64,000 bases of DNA from Brassica napus. Lineage: Eukaryota > Streptophyta > Magnoliopsida > Brassicales > Brassicaceae. The number at the start of each line of letters is the position of its first letter. Within the stretch, counting starts at the first letter, position 1. Below the pieces are notes generated by a model that was not told the origin of the DNA, searched no databases, and worked only from the letters and a program-made list of their open reading frames with translations. The stretch is taken from NCBI RefSeq assembly GCF_020379485.1, contig NC_063450.1, forward strand, positions 44,234,681-44,298,680. Direction: 5' to 3'. The position numbers and the translations under genes are program-made. Shown one piece after another: positions 50,915 to 63,311 of the stretch.

Positions 50915-53407
50915 TTATCTGCCAGCGTTGTTCATGAGCTGAGAGAACACTTGGCTGCTATCAATTATACCCGAAGTCCCATCTCCACTGTCCCTCTCTG
51001 CGTTCGAGTCACTAGACGGACCCTGCCTTGCCGCCCCCGAGCCATTGACATCTCCACAAGCTTCTCCAGGCTCAGCCAATGGTCCTGATTCTTGAAGCTG
51101 AAGCACATGTTCCAAGTTCCACAGAACATCACCTATAGTCGGTCTATCCACACCGTAATCCGCACAGCATTTCTCCGCGGTTTCCGCAAACTTCTTCAAC
51201 GAGCACGGTTTGATCTGATCAGCGATGTTCGGATCAACGATTTGATCTAGCATTCCTTTCTTCTGCCACGCAATAGCCCACTCTGCTAAGTTCACTTGCT
51301 CCCTTACAAGCAACGGATCAACGGCTGGTCTAGCGCAGAGAACTTCGAACAAAACAACTCCAAACGAATAAACATCGGACTTATCAGTGAGCTGCTGTCT
51401 CCTAAAGTACTCAGGATCAAGATAACCAAAGCTTCCTTTAACCCCTGTGCTGACATGAGTCTCGTCAAGACAAGGACCGGATCTCGACAGTCCAAAGTCC
51501 GCAACTTTGGCTACGTAATTATTGTCTAGCAAGATATTAGTGGACTTTATATCACGGTGGATGATTCCTTGCGAAGAACCGGTGTGAAGGTAATGAAGAC
51601 CTCTTGCTGCACCAATGCAGACCTCAAGCCGTTGCTTCCAAGACAAAGGAGGGTTGGTGGAACCGTATAAGTGGCTCTTGAGCGGTCCTTTGTCCATGTA
51701 CTCATAAACAAGGATCATCTCAGACTGCTCTTCGCAGTATCCAACGAGTGAAACGAGATGCCGATGACGGATCTTGGAGAGAATGGTTATCTCCGAGAGA
51801 AACTCTGGTAAGCCTTGTCTCGAACCGGGGACGCCTCTCTTGACCGCTACTTTGGTGTTGTCCTTGAGAGAGCCTTTAAAGACCATCCCGAATCCTCCAA
51901 CTCCGATCACTAAACTCTTGTCGAAGTTATTGGTTCCTGACTGTATCTCAGCGAAAGAGATTCTCAGAGTTTGGTAGCCGTTGGAGCTCACAGTTCCTTC
52001 GGTCGTTCTACTGATGGAGCTGTTTCTGAACCTCCTCAAAGGCGTCCACCCGGTGCTCTCTGACCTCTTGGTTCTATTCTTCTTGGGCCTGCATAAGCAC
52101 AAACCCAACAAGACGAGGAGAGACAAGAACACAAGACTCCCCAACACCGAGCCGGCAACGATCCACACCACGTGCTTCTTCCCATACCCCACTTTGGAAC
52201 CCACGGGATTCACAATCCTCATGATCTCCACTCCGTTCAGTATAGCATTAGCCCTCGCAGGATTGCTGAGATCAGACGGTCCAACGCTTATCCTCACCAT
52301 CCCATCACGATCAGACTCAGCAACAAAGTCAATATACAAAGGAGAAGCAAGCACATGGAAGTTCAACGCGGAGAGATCAACATCTCTATACGCGAGATAA
52401 TCATTGATAAAGACATTGAAGTAGAGCTGGTTAAGCGACGAGCTAACGATGTCACAAAAATGCAAACGAACCAAATGAAGAACTCGTTTCGAACCAACGG
52501 GGAACTCCCAGCTGATGTTAAACCTCGCCTGCAGCTCCTGGCTATCACGGTTCATCTCCTGCGCTGTCATGTAAACATTGTCAGGAGCAATCTCCCTCGT
52601 CGCGCCGCCGCTCTGGTAATTCGGAGAGTGAGTGGTCCACGCGCGCTTCGCAGCTCCTTTAAGGAGAAGGTAGCCGTCGTCGACGAGCCACGTCCTCCAG
52701 AGCGAGTCGTTGAACGGAGTTAGCTTCAAACCGCCGACGTTGATTCTGTGCACCGTCTCGAGAACTTGGGACGATAAGTTGCTGAAGATTTGAGCGGAGT
52801 TGGGGACTACGCGCTTAGTGCCTTGATCGATTATGTAATCTTTGGGAGCTGAGAAGACTTCTAACGCGCTGACGAATCCAAAAGTGGATGCTTTCGAGGG
52901 GAGAAACGAAATCTCGAGAACAGGGGAATCGATTTTGAGTATGAACTCTTTGACTACGACGGAGTTAGCGCCGAAGCTGTTCAAGACGGAGAACCCATTA
53001 ACCAAGACGGAGAATTTCGCTGAATTTAAGTCAAAGGTTGAAGCTTTGAAGGGGGCGAAGTGGAGGCGGATGAAGTGAGTGCTGTTGCTGGTGAGGTGGA
53101 GTCTGTAGGCGGGAGATGGGGGTGAAGATGATCCGCCGGGGAAGATGCGGGCTGTGTGGTATAAGAGGGGAGAATCCGGAGGTGGGTTTTGGTCGGAGAG
53201 GGAGATGGATCGATCGGCGGAGAGAAAGGTTGAGGCTTGTTTTGAGGAGTCGCCGAGGAAGGAGCGGGTGGAGAAGAAGGAGGCGTTGATGTTGGCGCCG
53301 CAGTTAAGGAGGTAGTTGTCGGGTGGAGTGAAGGCAGCTAGAAAGAGGTGGAGGAGAGAGAGGAAGAAGAAGATAAGGGTGAGGATTAGATTTACTGGAA
53401 ACGCCAT
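50915..53407 (-). CDS. CrRLK1L receptor-like kinase (At5g24010 type)
   Basis: This intronless gene gives 830 residues, typical for the Catharanthus roseus RLK1-like family (FERONIA, THESEUS relatives). It has a signal peptide (1 to about 24), two malectin-like domains (about 25-400; THFIRLHFAPFKAS, TPFNDSLWRTWLVDD, VLHLVRLHFCDIVSS), a membrane helix (VVWIVAGSVLGSLVFLSLLV) and a kinase domain. The kinase keeps P-loop GVGGFGMVFKG, lysine in KVAVKRG, catalytic HRDIKSTNILLD, DFGLSRSG and GSFGYLDPEYFRR, so it should be active. The family senses cell wall state and RALF peptides at the plasma membrane; the ligand of this member is unknown. The C-terminal tail is Gly/Ser/Asp-rich. It is complete and shows no damage. 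Confidence 0.96.
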   Translation of the reverse strand: MAFPVNLILTLIFFFLSLLHLFLAAFTPPDNYLLNCGANINASFFSTRSFLGDSSKQASTFLSADRSISLSDQNPPPDSPLLYHTARIFPGGSSSPPSPAYRLHLTSNSTHFIRLHFAPFKASTFDLNSAKFSVLVNGFSVLNSFGANSVVVKEFILKIDSPVLEISFLPSKASTFGFVSALEVFSAPKDYIIDQGTKRVVPNSAQIFSNLSSQVLETVHRINVGGLKLTPFNDSLWRTWLVDDGYLLLKGAAKRAWTTHSPNYQSGGATREIAPDNVYMTAQEMNRDSQELQARFNISWEFPVGSKRVLHLVRLHFCDIVSSSLNQLYFNVFINDYLAYRDVDLSALNFHVLASPLYIDFVAESDRDGMVRISVGPSDLSNPARANAILNGVEIMRIVNPVGSKVGYGKKHVVWIVAGSVLGSLVFLSLLVLLGLCLCRPKKNRTKRSESTGWTPLRRFRNSSISRTTEGTVSSNGYQTLRISFAEIQSGTNNFDKSLVIGVGGFGMVFKGSLKDNTKVAVKRGVPGSRQGLPEFLSEITILSKIRHRHLVSLVGYCEEQSEMILVYEYMDKGPLKSHLYGSTNPPLSWKQRLEVCIGAARGLHYLHTGSSQGIIHRDIKSTNILLDNNYVAKVADFGLSRSGPCLDETHVSTGVKGSFGYLDPEYFRRQQLTDKSDVYSFGVVLFEVLCARPAVDPLLVREQVNLAEWAIAWQKKGMLDQIVDPNIADQIKPCSLKKFAETAEKCCADYGVDRPTIGDVLWNLEHVLQLQESGPLAEPGEACGDVNGSGAARQGPSSDSNAERDSGDGTSGIIDSSQVFSQLMNNAGR

Positions 53408-54123
53408 TGGAGATAGCTTTGAGAAGAGAAGAGATGAAGAGGAAATAGAGAGAAGCTAGAAAGTGCGTATTCGCTGGCGCTTTTCTGTATTCATTTCGTA
53501 TTTTCCACTAATTAGGCTGCGAGTGTGTTGAGAATCATTAGGCTGCGAGTTTTGTCAACTACAATGGGAAACCGAAAACTATAACTTAACTGGCTTTTAA
53601 TCGGTGGCAATCGTTTTCAAAAAGTTTTTGCTTTTTCAAATAATTGATTTTACTGATTTGGTAGAAGATTAAGGAAGAAAGCTTTAGTTAGCCACTCTTA
53701 GTTTATCTCCATTCATACTCCATTTTTTTCTCTAAAATAGAATAAAAATAAATATAGAGTAAAAAATGCTTCAACCCAATTTCATATTTCACTGCATAAT
53801 GAAATTTACTCTATAAATGAAATAATATATTTTTTTTGTTTATCACTCCATTATAGAATAGAAAATGGAGTAGATTTAGAACAATTTTACTTCATTTTCA
53901 TTTTTACTCTATTTTAAAGGTAAAAATGGAGTTTTATATTAAAAATGCTCTTATACGCTATCATGCGTAAGATTATGACTCTGGCTTTCACTATGCAGTA
54001 AATGGGCTTGGACCGAGGCATTACCGAAAAACGAAGGCTAGTTATTAGAAGCATCCATCTTTTTTTCTCCAAATTATAGAAAACAAGATGACGGAATTAT
54101 TGTGTTAAAAAAAATGACAGAAT
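53408..54123. other. CrRLK1L upstream region with a palindromic AT-rich repeat
   Basis: The first 100 bases upstream of the kinase gene are its promoter and leader side. Bases about 53693-53955 contain inverted phrases (ctccattttt near 53717, aaaaatggag near 53922; tctaaaatagaataaaaa against ttactctattttaaagg), which suggests an old MITE. The ends are not clear. Confidence 0.45.
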
Positions 54124-54265
54124 TGTTATGAACCAGATTGTGGATGGTTCATAACCAAGAGACTATGATTTGTAATATTTCCATTTATCTATGACGGTGT
54201 AATCTCCTATATAAGCAACCTCTATGTTATGAATAAAAAGAGACTTTTCCATTACTTTCACAACA
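54124..54265 (+). repeat. Left LTR of the Copia element
   Basis: 142 bp, with a TATATAA promoter-like box near 54211. The sequence after it (cgttatcaacacgaagctc) is where a tRNA primer site would lie. Confidence 0.92.
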
Positions 54266-57200
54266 CGTTATCAACACGAAGCTCCCTAATTCCCTAAGTT
54301 CTAAAATCGACCAGAAACCCTATTTTCCTTTTCTTTCTCGTTTTGAAACCTTGATCATCATAAACCCTAATTTTTCTTTCTCTCTCGGCGGTTACCCTCT
54401 CATCCAATAAAGCCATCCGATACGACCAGTCAATCCGACGACCCGATAGAACCTCAGTCGATCCGACGATCCGATAAGTACCCGACTAGATGGTCTGTTC
54501 GAATCCTGACGTACCGACGACCAGGCGATCCCGATAGCGCATCCGATAGACGATCCGACTGACGATCCCAACTACTTTTCGCGACCCAACGATCCGATCT
54601 GGCACGTACCATAATATTATGAGCACATAGAAATAGTACTGCTGAGACTTGCTAGAAATTGACTGATTGATTAAATGCCTTTAAGATTGATATTTTCATG
54701 GTTCTCACAAGATTGAAATCCAAATTGATTGTTTTTAAGAGTAAGGCCGCATGAAAATTATACCTAAATATTGAGTGATATATGATTTGAGATGTCGAAA
54801 ATCAACCTAGATTTTGATGCCCTAAATCTCTCAGGAGATAATTATTTACAGTGGGCATTGGATACAAAGATTATCCTAAAGTCAGAAAGACTTGGTGAAT
54901 GTATCATAGAAGGCAATAATGCCAATGAGAAAGATTGATACATGGCAATATTAATTATTCGCCATCATCTTATTGAGAGTCTCAAAGATCAGTACTTGAC
55001 AATTGAGAATCCTCTAGACCTTTGGACAGAATTCGAATCGAGATATGATCACCAAAGAAAGGTGTTATTACCAAAAGCTATGGAGGAATCTCAGAATCAA
55101 GGACTACAAGTCCGTGGATGAGTCTATTGCTAGCTAATAAGAAACAATGAATTGAGACCTCCTGGATCAACCCCATTACCTGAAGCCAATAAGGCCGCAA
55201 AGGAAACGAAAGAATCCAAAGAATCAAACCACGTCCAGGATGATAGACCACACGGACATGACCGTGGAGGGTAGAAAGGACGTGGCCATGGCCACTATTA
55301 TACCTTTGGCCGTGGGAACCACTATGGCAAAGGCCCTCGGTATCAACCCTAATTTGAGCCATGGTTGAGGCAGAGACCGTGGTATATCCTTTAAACCACA
55401 AAGCTCGACCAAATCAGTGTACCATAGATGTGGAATGGGGAACCATTGGGCTAAGATATGTAGGACTCCCAAACATCTTTGTGACCTCTATCAAGAGAGC
55501 CTGAAAGGGAAGAATCCTGAAGCCCACTTGGTATATAAAATGGTAAAGATGATTTTTGATCATGAAAGAGATGATCCTACGGAATATGAAACTTCTGATT
55601 GCCTAAAAGAATAATGATGATTTCGACTTTTGTGTTTGTTTGGCTTTTATACTTGCTTTGTATTATCACTTTGAAATTATTTTATTGCTTTGTTTGCTCT
55701 GAACTTGATAAAAGGAATGAATGATTTTTCAAATATATAAGTTTATAAGAAATATAGTTGCGGGTATAGCCATTCTCATGATAGGCTACGGCCAGACTGA
55801 AGAGATCTAATGATTTATATTCACTCATAGAAGTCCATTGAGTTCAAAAGATATAAGAGTGGTTTCCATATTGAAACAATGGGCAAAGGAAAAAAAATTT
55901 CCTTTTAGATACATAAAATTTGCCCAAGACCATAGAAAAATGGTCGAGACTATACATGCATTTTTTACTGGTTTTTACTATGTCAAGATCAGGATGATAT
56001 AGGCTAAATGCCTGCGAAAAATATTTACTTTATGGCATAACCGTATTGGCCATCCTGGTTCAAACATAATGCGAAATTGATATACAAATGGACACACATT
56101 GAAAAGAAGAAAGAGTTATCCCAAAGAATCTCATGTGTGTAGCATGTACAGAAGGGAAACTCATTGATAGGCCATCACCAGTCAAATAGACTAAGTAAAT
56201 AATAAACTGGTAAATACATGTCTCAAGCATTTAAATGATTATGGTATGTCCATGGAGGTAAGTGTGGACAATTCCATGATACATGTCCATACCAAGAACG
56301 GCTTGGCCGAAATCTTTTAAAACGCAAATAGCTGATTGATAGACCATAACTTATGAGGTCAAAACTCTCATTCACAGCTTGGGCCACACGAAATTTACAT
56401 ACACCTAAGTTAATACGCATCAGGCCATTTAGTGAGCATAGATATCCCCTATCACAATTATTAACGGGTCAAGAGCCAGACATACCCCATCATAAGATAT
56501 TTGGATGTGCTGTCTATGTACTAATTTCTCCACCACAGAGAACTAAGATGAGACCTCAAAAGGAGGATGAGGATATATGTTGGATATGATTCTCCCACAA
56601 TAATAAAGTACTTTGAGCCAACTATGGGTGATTATATTTGAGGCCAGGTACACGGATTATTTTAAGACTATGAGGAGAAAAATAATAAAGATGGTAAAAG
56701 AATGGTAAAAGAAATAGAATGAAATCAACCATCAATGTTTTGGTAATATCCTCAGACTAAAGAATGTAAAATAGACTTCCAAAGATTATACATTTACAAA
56801 GCTAGCTAATCAAATGCCAAACACATTTGCTGACCCGAAAAAGAATGACTAAGTCATATATAAAACAGCTTGTAAAGCACCAACGAATTTGATGTCCAAG
56901 AAGAGACATAGTCAAGTTGCTACAGAGTCTAGACAATGTATGAAACGCGGTAGACCAATAGGTTCCAAAAGATAAGAATCCTCGGAAATAAAAGAAAGGT
57001 GCAGAGAATGATAATCAAAATCCAAATCCGAGGTTACTAAGGAAACCATCCCAAACATGGAGATAAGACCGGCCGGCTCTAAGGTACAGGTACCAAACAA
57101 TTTAGCTTGGGACGCCAAGCTGCAAAGTATTAAAGGTCCTGATAATAATGAATCTCAATCGATTATACCATGTCTGGAACATAATGAAACCAATAAGGAA

Positions 57201-58498
57201 TGTCAACATAAGATGATTTATTTGCATACAATGTAACACTTGAATTTATGAATATAAGTGAGGATCATGAACCCACGTCAATATAAGAGTGCGCACTCGT
57301 AGAACAGATTGGATTGAATGGAACGTGGGGTTAAATAGTTTAAAGAAGAAAGGCGTATTTAGCCATATGATTAAGACGCCTTGTGATGTTAAAACCAGTG
57401 GATATAAATGGGTCTTGTAAGGAATAGAAATCGTGTAATATAAAGCTGATGTTGCACAAGGATTCTCACAAAGACCAGTAATAGATTATGAGGAGACATA
57501 CTCTCATGTGGTGAATGCAACTACTTTTAGATTTCTCATAAGTCTAGCTATATAAGAGAGAAAATTAGACTTGCAGCAAGGTGATGTAGTGACTGCATAT
57601 TTATATGGTCCACTGGATAATGAAAGTACTAGAGGGTATTGAGCTGAAAGTACATCAAGTTCTCGAGAACAATATTGATAATCATCAAAATATATGATCT
57701 GAATATCCTAGGAACCTCTGGATATAATTTTCCAAACAGTTGAATATCTCAAGAAAGAGTTTGAGATGAAAGATCTTGGAAAACAAAGTTTTGTTTGGGA
57801 TTACATCTTGAGTACATTAACAATGAAATCCTTGTGCATCAAATAGTATATATAGAAAAGGGTACTCAAGAGATTTAATATAGACCAGTCTCACCCATTA
57901 TCCAGTACATGGGCGTGAGATCACTTGTTTTGGACACTGATCCATTCAGTCCAAAGGTGGACGATAAAGAAGTCCATTTAGTCCTGAGATGGACGATGCA
58001 GAAGTCTTGTTTTAAACACTGATTTGATTGGTCCATAAGAAAGACGATGAAGAAGCCTTTGATTTTGGTTTATTTTGTACTAACCAGCCCAAAGAGAGGT
58101 TATTTGGTTTTGTTGATTTATTTTCAGACATGTTATGTTTTACACATGGTGGTACACGCATATCACACCAACATCATCCGAGATTTCGTGTGTGTATTTG
58201 AGGTCGATGACTCAATATGTTTGATCAGATTGTGGCATGACCGATGGTAAAGAAGAACCAACTATCATGTTCGAGGACAAAGCATATTCTGCCCAAGATC
58301 TTCATCACCCACGGATTGCAGAAAATTAGATAGATCCAAGGGACCTTCATTAATGTCCAAATCAGAGGGAGTAATGTGTGTTGTACTTTTTTTTCTTCAT
58401 CATAGTTTTGTCTCAATTGAGTTTTCCTGGTAAGGTTTTAATGAGACAACATTAAAGCACATTAAAAGTTCTAAATGGTTATGGCATCCAAGAGAGAG

Positions 58499-58640
58499 TG
58501 TTATGAACCAGATTGTGGATGGCTCATAACCAAGAGATTATGATTTGTAATATTTCTATTTATCTATGACGGTGTAATCTCCTATATAAGGAACCTCTAT
58601 GTTATGAATAAAGAGAGATTTTTCCATTACTTTCGCAACA
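58499..58640 (+). repeat. Right LTR of the Copia element
   Basis: 142 bp, the same length as the left LTR, with seven single-base differences. Confidence 0.92.
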
Positions 58641-58854
58641 AGAATTACATGAGAGCAATAAATCATGATTCAAATCGGTGATCATCGGGTAATCTTGTTT
58701 TTATTCTAATCTGCTGTTATAATCATCATTACGTTTTCAAAATGTGTTCCTCTTGTTTATGTCTTGTTCTGATTTGTGATGTTTCTTTCTTTTATTCTGT
58801 CCCCGTCCTTGCAATGATTTTATTATGTTTGATGTATTTGTTTTGTTTAGCTAA

Positions 58855-59415
58855 GACCATGTACAATGGTCATTTGGATTCAACACCCTAGTATACACTT
58901 TTTCACGATCCACGTCATATTCTCTTGTTTCCACCTATTAATTCAACACATAAACAAATTTTATATCTACAATGATTTTGTTTAATCAAATTCAACATCC
59001 TAATTTATATTTTTATTCTATGCCAAATAGGAATATATCAATTTAAAAATAATTATAATTAAACTCAATAATTAAAAATGACATGTTTTAATTAAAAATA
59101 ACATAGTTTTAACTGAGTTCATAAAATTAATATTAATAAAAAATAAAACTATAAAAAACATGTATTTTTATTCTATATCCAAATTAAATGAAACTAGCCT
59201 CTATTTATAGATCATTACAAATGATGAATTTTGATATACTTTTTATTTTTTAGAAAAGTATTTTACCATAAAATAATTAAGTTTAAAGTATTGGGTGAAA
59301 ATAAAATAAAAATAAAAAACTAGATAATCAATAATAATAGGACATATGTTAAAGTATTCAACACTTGTGAATCCACGTGTGTATTTTTTCTATTCAACAC
59401 CCATTGTTAGTAGTC
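58855..59415. mobile_element. MITE, PIF/Harbinger-like
   Basis: The left end GACCATGTACAATGG and the reversed right end GACTACTAACAATGG match at 11 of 15 positions. Both are flanked by TAA (58852-58854 and 59416-59418), the usual 3-bp Harbinger target site. Related phrases (ttcaacac, gatccacg / gaatccacg) continue inward. It is AT-rich with no ORF and 561 bp long. Confidence 0.7.
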
Positions 59416-60188
59416 TAATGTGCTTTGTTTTATTTGTTTTGTATATGTCTAATTCTTTGTTTATGTCATTTGTCAACGCAACTGAGGTCATTAACGAGTG
59501 ATATTGGGTTTTGACTCTATCGTGTCGATGTTATTGATGTTGATGCCCATCTCAATCCTGTAAGAGTTGTCTTGCGCGAGCAAAATAATCCTATTTATGC
59601 CTTTAAATTTAGAGATTATAATCAGTTAGAAGATACCATTTATAGAGTTTAGTCTTACTTGATCTGATAAGTATAACATTATAGGAGAATTGCTATTGAC
59701 AGTTGTTTCGTTTAGCTTCATAAACCAAGCATGAATCATCTAACACTCAAAATGGTTACAAACTTACAACAAACCAATAAAGAACCATGGTCAGCAAGAA
59801 TAGACTAGTGTAGTGTTGATTATTAAAGAAAGCATGTGGTAGCTGAAAGACATAACATCGGCAACTTACTGCTCAGAGTACATCAATGTGCTTGGTTAGA
59901 ATATCCTCAAGCTAGTTTTTACAAGAGTTTACTACCATTTGTTCTGATTATCTGATGATTGTATATGATCCAGATGTTACAATATCCCTTAGATTAATTA
60001 GAGAAATCTCTGAGGAATACTTTTAGGCAAGTTGTTTCTCTACCACTGATGCTCTCTCTCTCCATACAGTTCAACTCCATCTTCCTATTTAGTGGGCCTA
60101 AATGGGCCACCGAACCTGATCGATAGGCCTTGGAATAAAAACTATAAATGGACTCCTAACTGTAATCCAACGGCTTTGCTTCCAATCA
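59416..60188. other. Spacer before the DUF819 gene
   Basis: No gene is seen. The right part probably holds the promoter and leader of the DUF819 gene. Confidence 0.45.
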
Positions 60189-62053
60189 ATGGCACTTCAT
60201 ATATTCGCACGTGTGTCACTAAATCCACTGTCACCCTCATTATCATTGCACCACGTGTCACCTTCCCGCCGCAACTTATCGCTGACTCCCCTACGCCGGA
60301 ACAAATCGCCGGGAACGCTTCCGTCGCAGTTCCCTCCACCGCCGCGGCGTGTGAAGGTCTCCTCGCAACTGCGACTCCCTTTGATATCTCCTACAGATCA
60401 CTGGGGTCAATGGGCCGCTCTCTTCGCCGCCGGAGCCTTCGGTGTCTGGTAATCATCTCAACAGTAACTTCCAAGTTTATCGGAGTTTATGTATTACTGA
60501 TTCGGTTACTGGCTTCTCGAGGTCGGAGAAGACGAAGATGGGGAGTATGATGAGCGGGGCGTTGAGCAGCACATTGCTTGGACTCGCCGCGAGCAACTTA
60601 GGGCTAATACCGTTCGAAACGCCGTCGTATTCCTTCTTCATGGAGTTTCTCTTGCCGCATACGATTCCGTTGCTGCTGTTTAGAGCTGATCTCCGTCGTA
60701 TTATCCGATCTACTGGGTCACTGCTCCTTGCTTTCTTAATTGGATCTGGTAAGAAAAGATTTCATCTTTGATATGTAAAGCTCCCGACTATGGATTAGCT
60801 TAGGTGTTTGAGAAGCAGAGCGTTGTTTAAAGGTTGCTCATTTATGAAGCTTACATAGTCTTCGAGTGTTTTGAGAAGCAGAGTGTTGTTTAATTCATGA
60901 AGCTACATTGTCTATGATGGTGTGATTAGTGGCATTTTTTAAAATGTAGTTGGTTCATGGCAGTTGCGACGGTTGTGGGGACTGTGGTGGCGTTTATGCT
61001 GGTGCCTATGAGATCACTCGGTCCGGATAACTGGAAAATAGCAGCTGCTCTTATGGGCAGCTACATTGGTGGATGTAAGTTCTTTAGCTTGTTAACACAT
61101 AGATGTACTTATCTTCTCGGTTCTATAAGGTTGTAGCTTTGTTGGTTCTTGTTTTCTCTCTCTGCAGCTCTTAATTTTGTTGCGATATCGAAGGCTCTGC
61201 GCATTTCTCCATCTGTTATAGCGGCAGGGGTGGCTGTGGATAATGTCATATGCGCTCTACACTTTATGGTGTTGTTTGCGTTAGCCTCAAAGATACCACC
61301 TGAGACCATCTCAGCAGCATCTTCTCCTGGTAAAGTTCGTCTTAAGTAAATATCATATCAGCGGCTATAAGCACAAACACTTCCTACTCAAGTTTCTATG
61401 TGGTCCCTCTGGCAGATGTTGTCATGACTAAGGATGTTAAAGCTGAGGACAAGAACAGAGTGGTTTCAACTTCAATTGCATTATCAGTTTCTTTCCTCAT
61501 ATGTAAAGCTGCGATTTCGATGACGGAGCTACTCAAGATCCAAGGAGGCATGCTTCCTGCTGTTACAGCCATCACCGTCGTCTTGGCTACTTCTTTCCCT
61601 GGTTTCTTCAACTCTCTGGCTCCTTCTGCTGAAACCATCTCTCTCGTTCTCATGCAGGTAATTCCTTTATTAATTAGACTATATCCATTATAAACCATCT
61701 TTTATTTTTGAATCTTTTTATTTGTTCAGGTATTTTTCACGATTCTAGGAGCTACAGGGAGTATATGGAATGTGATCAACACTGCACCAAGTATCTTCCT
61801 CTTTGCTGTAATTCAAGTAATGGTTCATCTCGCAATGACTTTGCTTCTGGGGAAGCTGTTCTGTATCGACATGAAGCTACTGCTTCTTGCGTCAAACGCT
61901 AACATAGGAGGTCCAACGACTGCTTGTGCCATGGCAACCGCTAAAGGATGGAACTCTCTTGTTGTTCCCGGGATTCTCTCTGGCGTTTTTGGAGTCTCCA
62001 TAGCAACTTTTCTTGGCATTGGATGTGGAGCTTTGGTCCTTAAACGATTATAG
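60189..62053 (+). CDS. DUF819 membrane protein, probably chloroplast-targeted (At5g24000 type)
   Basis: Exons 60189-60448, 60522-60748, 60964-61074, 61168-61329, 61416-61657 and 61730-62053 give 441 residues without a break. Residues 1 to about 60 are rich in Ser, Arg and Pro and nearly free of acidic residues, like a chloroplast transit peptide. The remainder is very hydrophobic with about ten membrane helices. It matches the DUF819 (YjcL-like) family: LIPFETPSYSFFMEFLLPHT, PLLLFRADLRRIIRSTG, the Gly-rich ALMGSYIGGSLNFVAISKAL, and ASNANIGGPTTACAMATAKG near the C-terminus. Bacterial relatives are putative transporters; the substrate is unknown. Exon 1 ends within a Trp codon, and the 73-base intron 1 is short but has proper borders. 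Confidence 0.92.
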
Positions 62054-62260
62054 ATTTTTAAATCAAACAGGCTTAGTTAAGATTGGTGTAAGGGACATCA
62101 TCCATGGAGGATTCTGAAGCCACATACTTTGTAAATCGTAACTGTTATTGTCTTTTTAGTTTTGATTTTTTTTCTCCCCAAAACTAGAGTGGTCTCATAT
62201 GAAACAGTAAACGTTTCAGCTGTTGTTTTATTGGGGCATTTATCGCATAAATAACATTAA
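62054..62260. other. 3' flank of the DUF819 gene
   Basis: Probable 3' UTR and a short spacer before the hAT-like repeat. Confidence 0.4.
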
Positions 62261-62978
62261 TAGGCCTTGGCATAAAATCCGGAACCCGAAATCCGAATCG
62301 AATCCAAACCGAAAAACCCGATCCGTTATCTGACCCGAAATGTAAAAATACCCGAACGGGTCATGTAGGGTAGTACAAAAAATATCCGAACCCGAAATGT
62401 TATTAACCGAGCCTGAACGGGTAACCCGAAAAATCTCAAATTAATAGTTAATATAAATATTTTGAAATATATATAAGTATTTCAATTATTAAATTTAATA
62501 TTTATGGTGATATGATATATAATAATAAATATTAAAATTTTAATAAATAATATAAGTACACAATTAGTATTTTAGAATTTGCTCATTGAAATAAAAAGTC
62601 TACTCTCTATATGACAAAACATATTATTTACAAATAATGTTTGTTTTCATGTGATTTAACATTTTATTTTTATTTTATCAATTTTATGTGTGATAGATTA
62701 TTTTTTATTTAATTTAGATGTTTTTCTTTATGTTTTGCTTCAAATTTTTTATTTTTTACTTCGGTTATATTCGAACCGAACGATATAACCCGAATCCGTA
62801 CGATATATGATTACTTTATGGGTTTTAAGACGCAATACAATTTTCAACCGAACCCAAAGTGTTAATATCCGAACCCGACCCGTATTAATAAAATTTTAGT
62901 GTGGGACCTAGAAGCGTAAACCCGAAAACTCGAAAAATCCGACGCGAACGCCAACGGGTACCCGAACGCCCACGCCTA
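62261..62978. mobile_element. hAT-like non-autonomous repeat with CCGAACCCGA motifs
   Basis: The left end TAGGCCTTGGCATAAAAT and the reversed right end TAGGCGTGGGCGTTCGGGTA share the TAGGCNTGG start typical of a widespread plant hAT MITE group. Both subterminal parts are packed with cccgaa / ttcggg motifs (62278-62420 and 62770-62970), around an AT-rich core without an ORF. An 8-bp target duplication could not be settled. Confidence 0.6.
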
Positions 62979-63311
62979 AATAACAATATGATCATTTGAC
63001 TTCAAATTACCTTTTTTCGTAATTTCCCAGATGGATTAAAAAAAACACTTGATAATAAAAAAAAAAAGGAGAGAGAAAGAAATCAACTCATGCAAAAATT
63101 ATTCAAACACAAATGGATTAACCAACATAAATACAAATAAAAATAGAAATGGAAACGGATGTACCACACCAGCATTACAACCACACATACAACGGGAATA
63201 CAAATGGCACATATTTTGAGAACGACACGGTTTAACCGTCGAGAAATTTATTTGACCATCATTTTGTGATGAATTATACTCCATAGATAGGAATAATCAC
63301 AATGGATGTTT
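62979..63311. other. 3' flank of the terpene synthase gene
   Basis: AT-rich, with an A/G-rich stretch at about 63040-63085. No feature is seen apart from the probable 3' UTR of the minus-strand gene. Confidence 0.4.

Larger units (their letters stand above)
54124..58640 (+). mobile_element. Ty1/Copia LTR retrotransposon, decayed, with intact ends
   Basis: Two 142-bp LTRs (54124-54265 and 58499-58640) start TGTTATGAACC and end CAACA. The 5-bp target duplication AGAAT flanks both sides (54119-54123 and 58641-58645). A purine run (agagagag) precedes the right LTR. By eye the LTRs differ at 7 of 142 sites. Internal coding is in Copia order but broken by many stops: Gag from 54792 (LDFDALNLSGDNYLQWALDT), a zinc-knuckle region near 55417-55470 with one expected Cys missing, pre-integrase and integrase pieces at about 56040-56590, and reverse transcriptase pieces at about 57290-57850. 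No long ORF remains; the element is not autonomous. Confidence 0.92.

Noticed and set aside
51774..53078. Plus-strand ORFs opposite the CrRLK1L gene
   Set aside because: They are shadows of a GC-balanced single-exon gene on the other strand, with no independent motifs.
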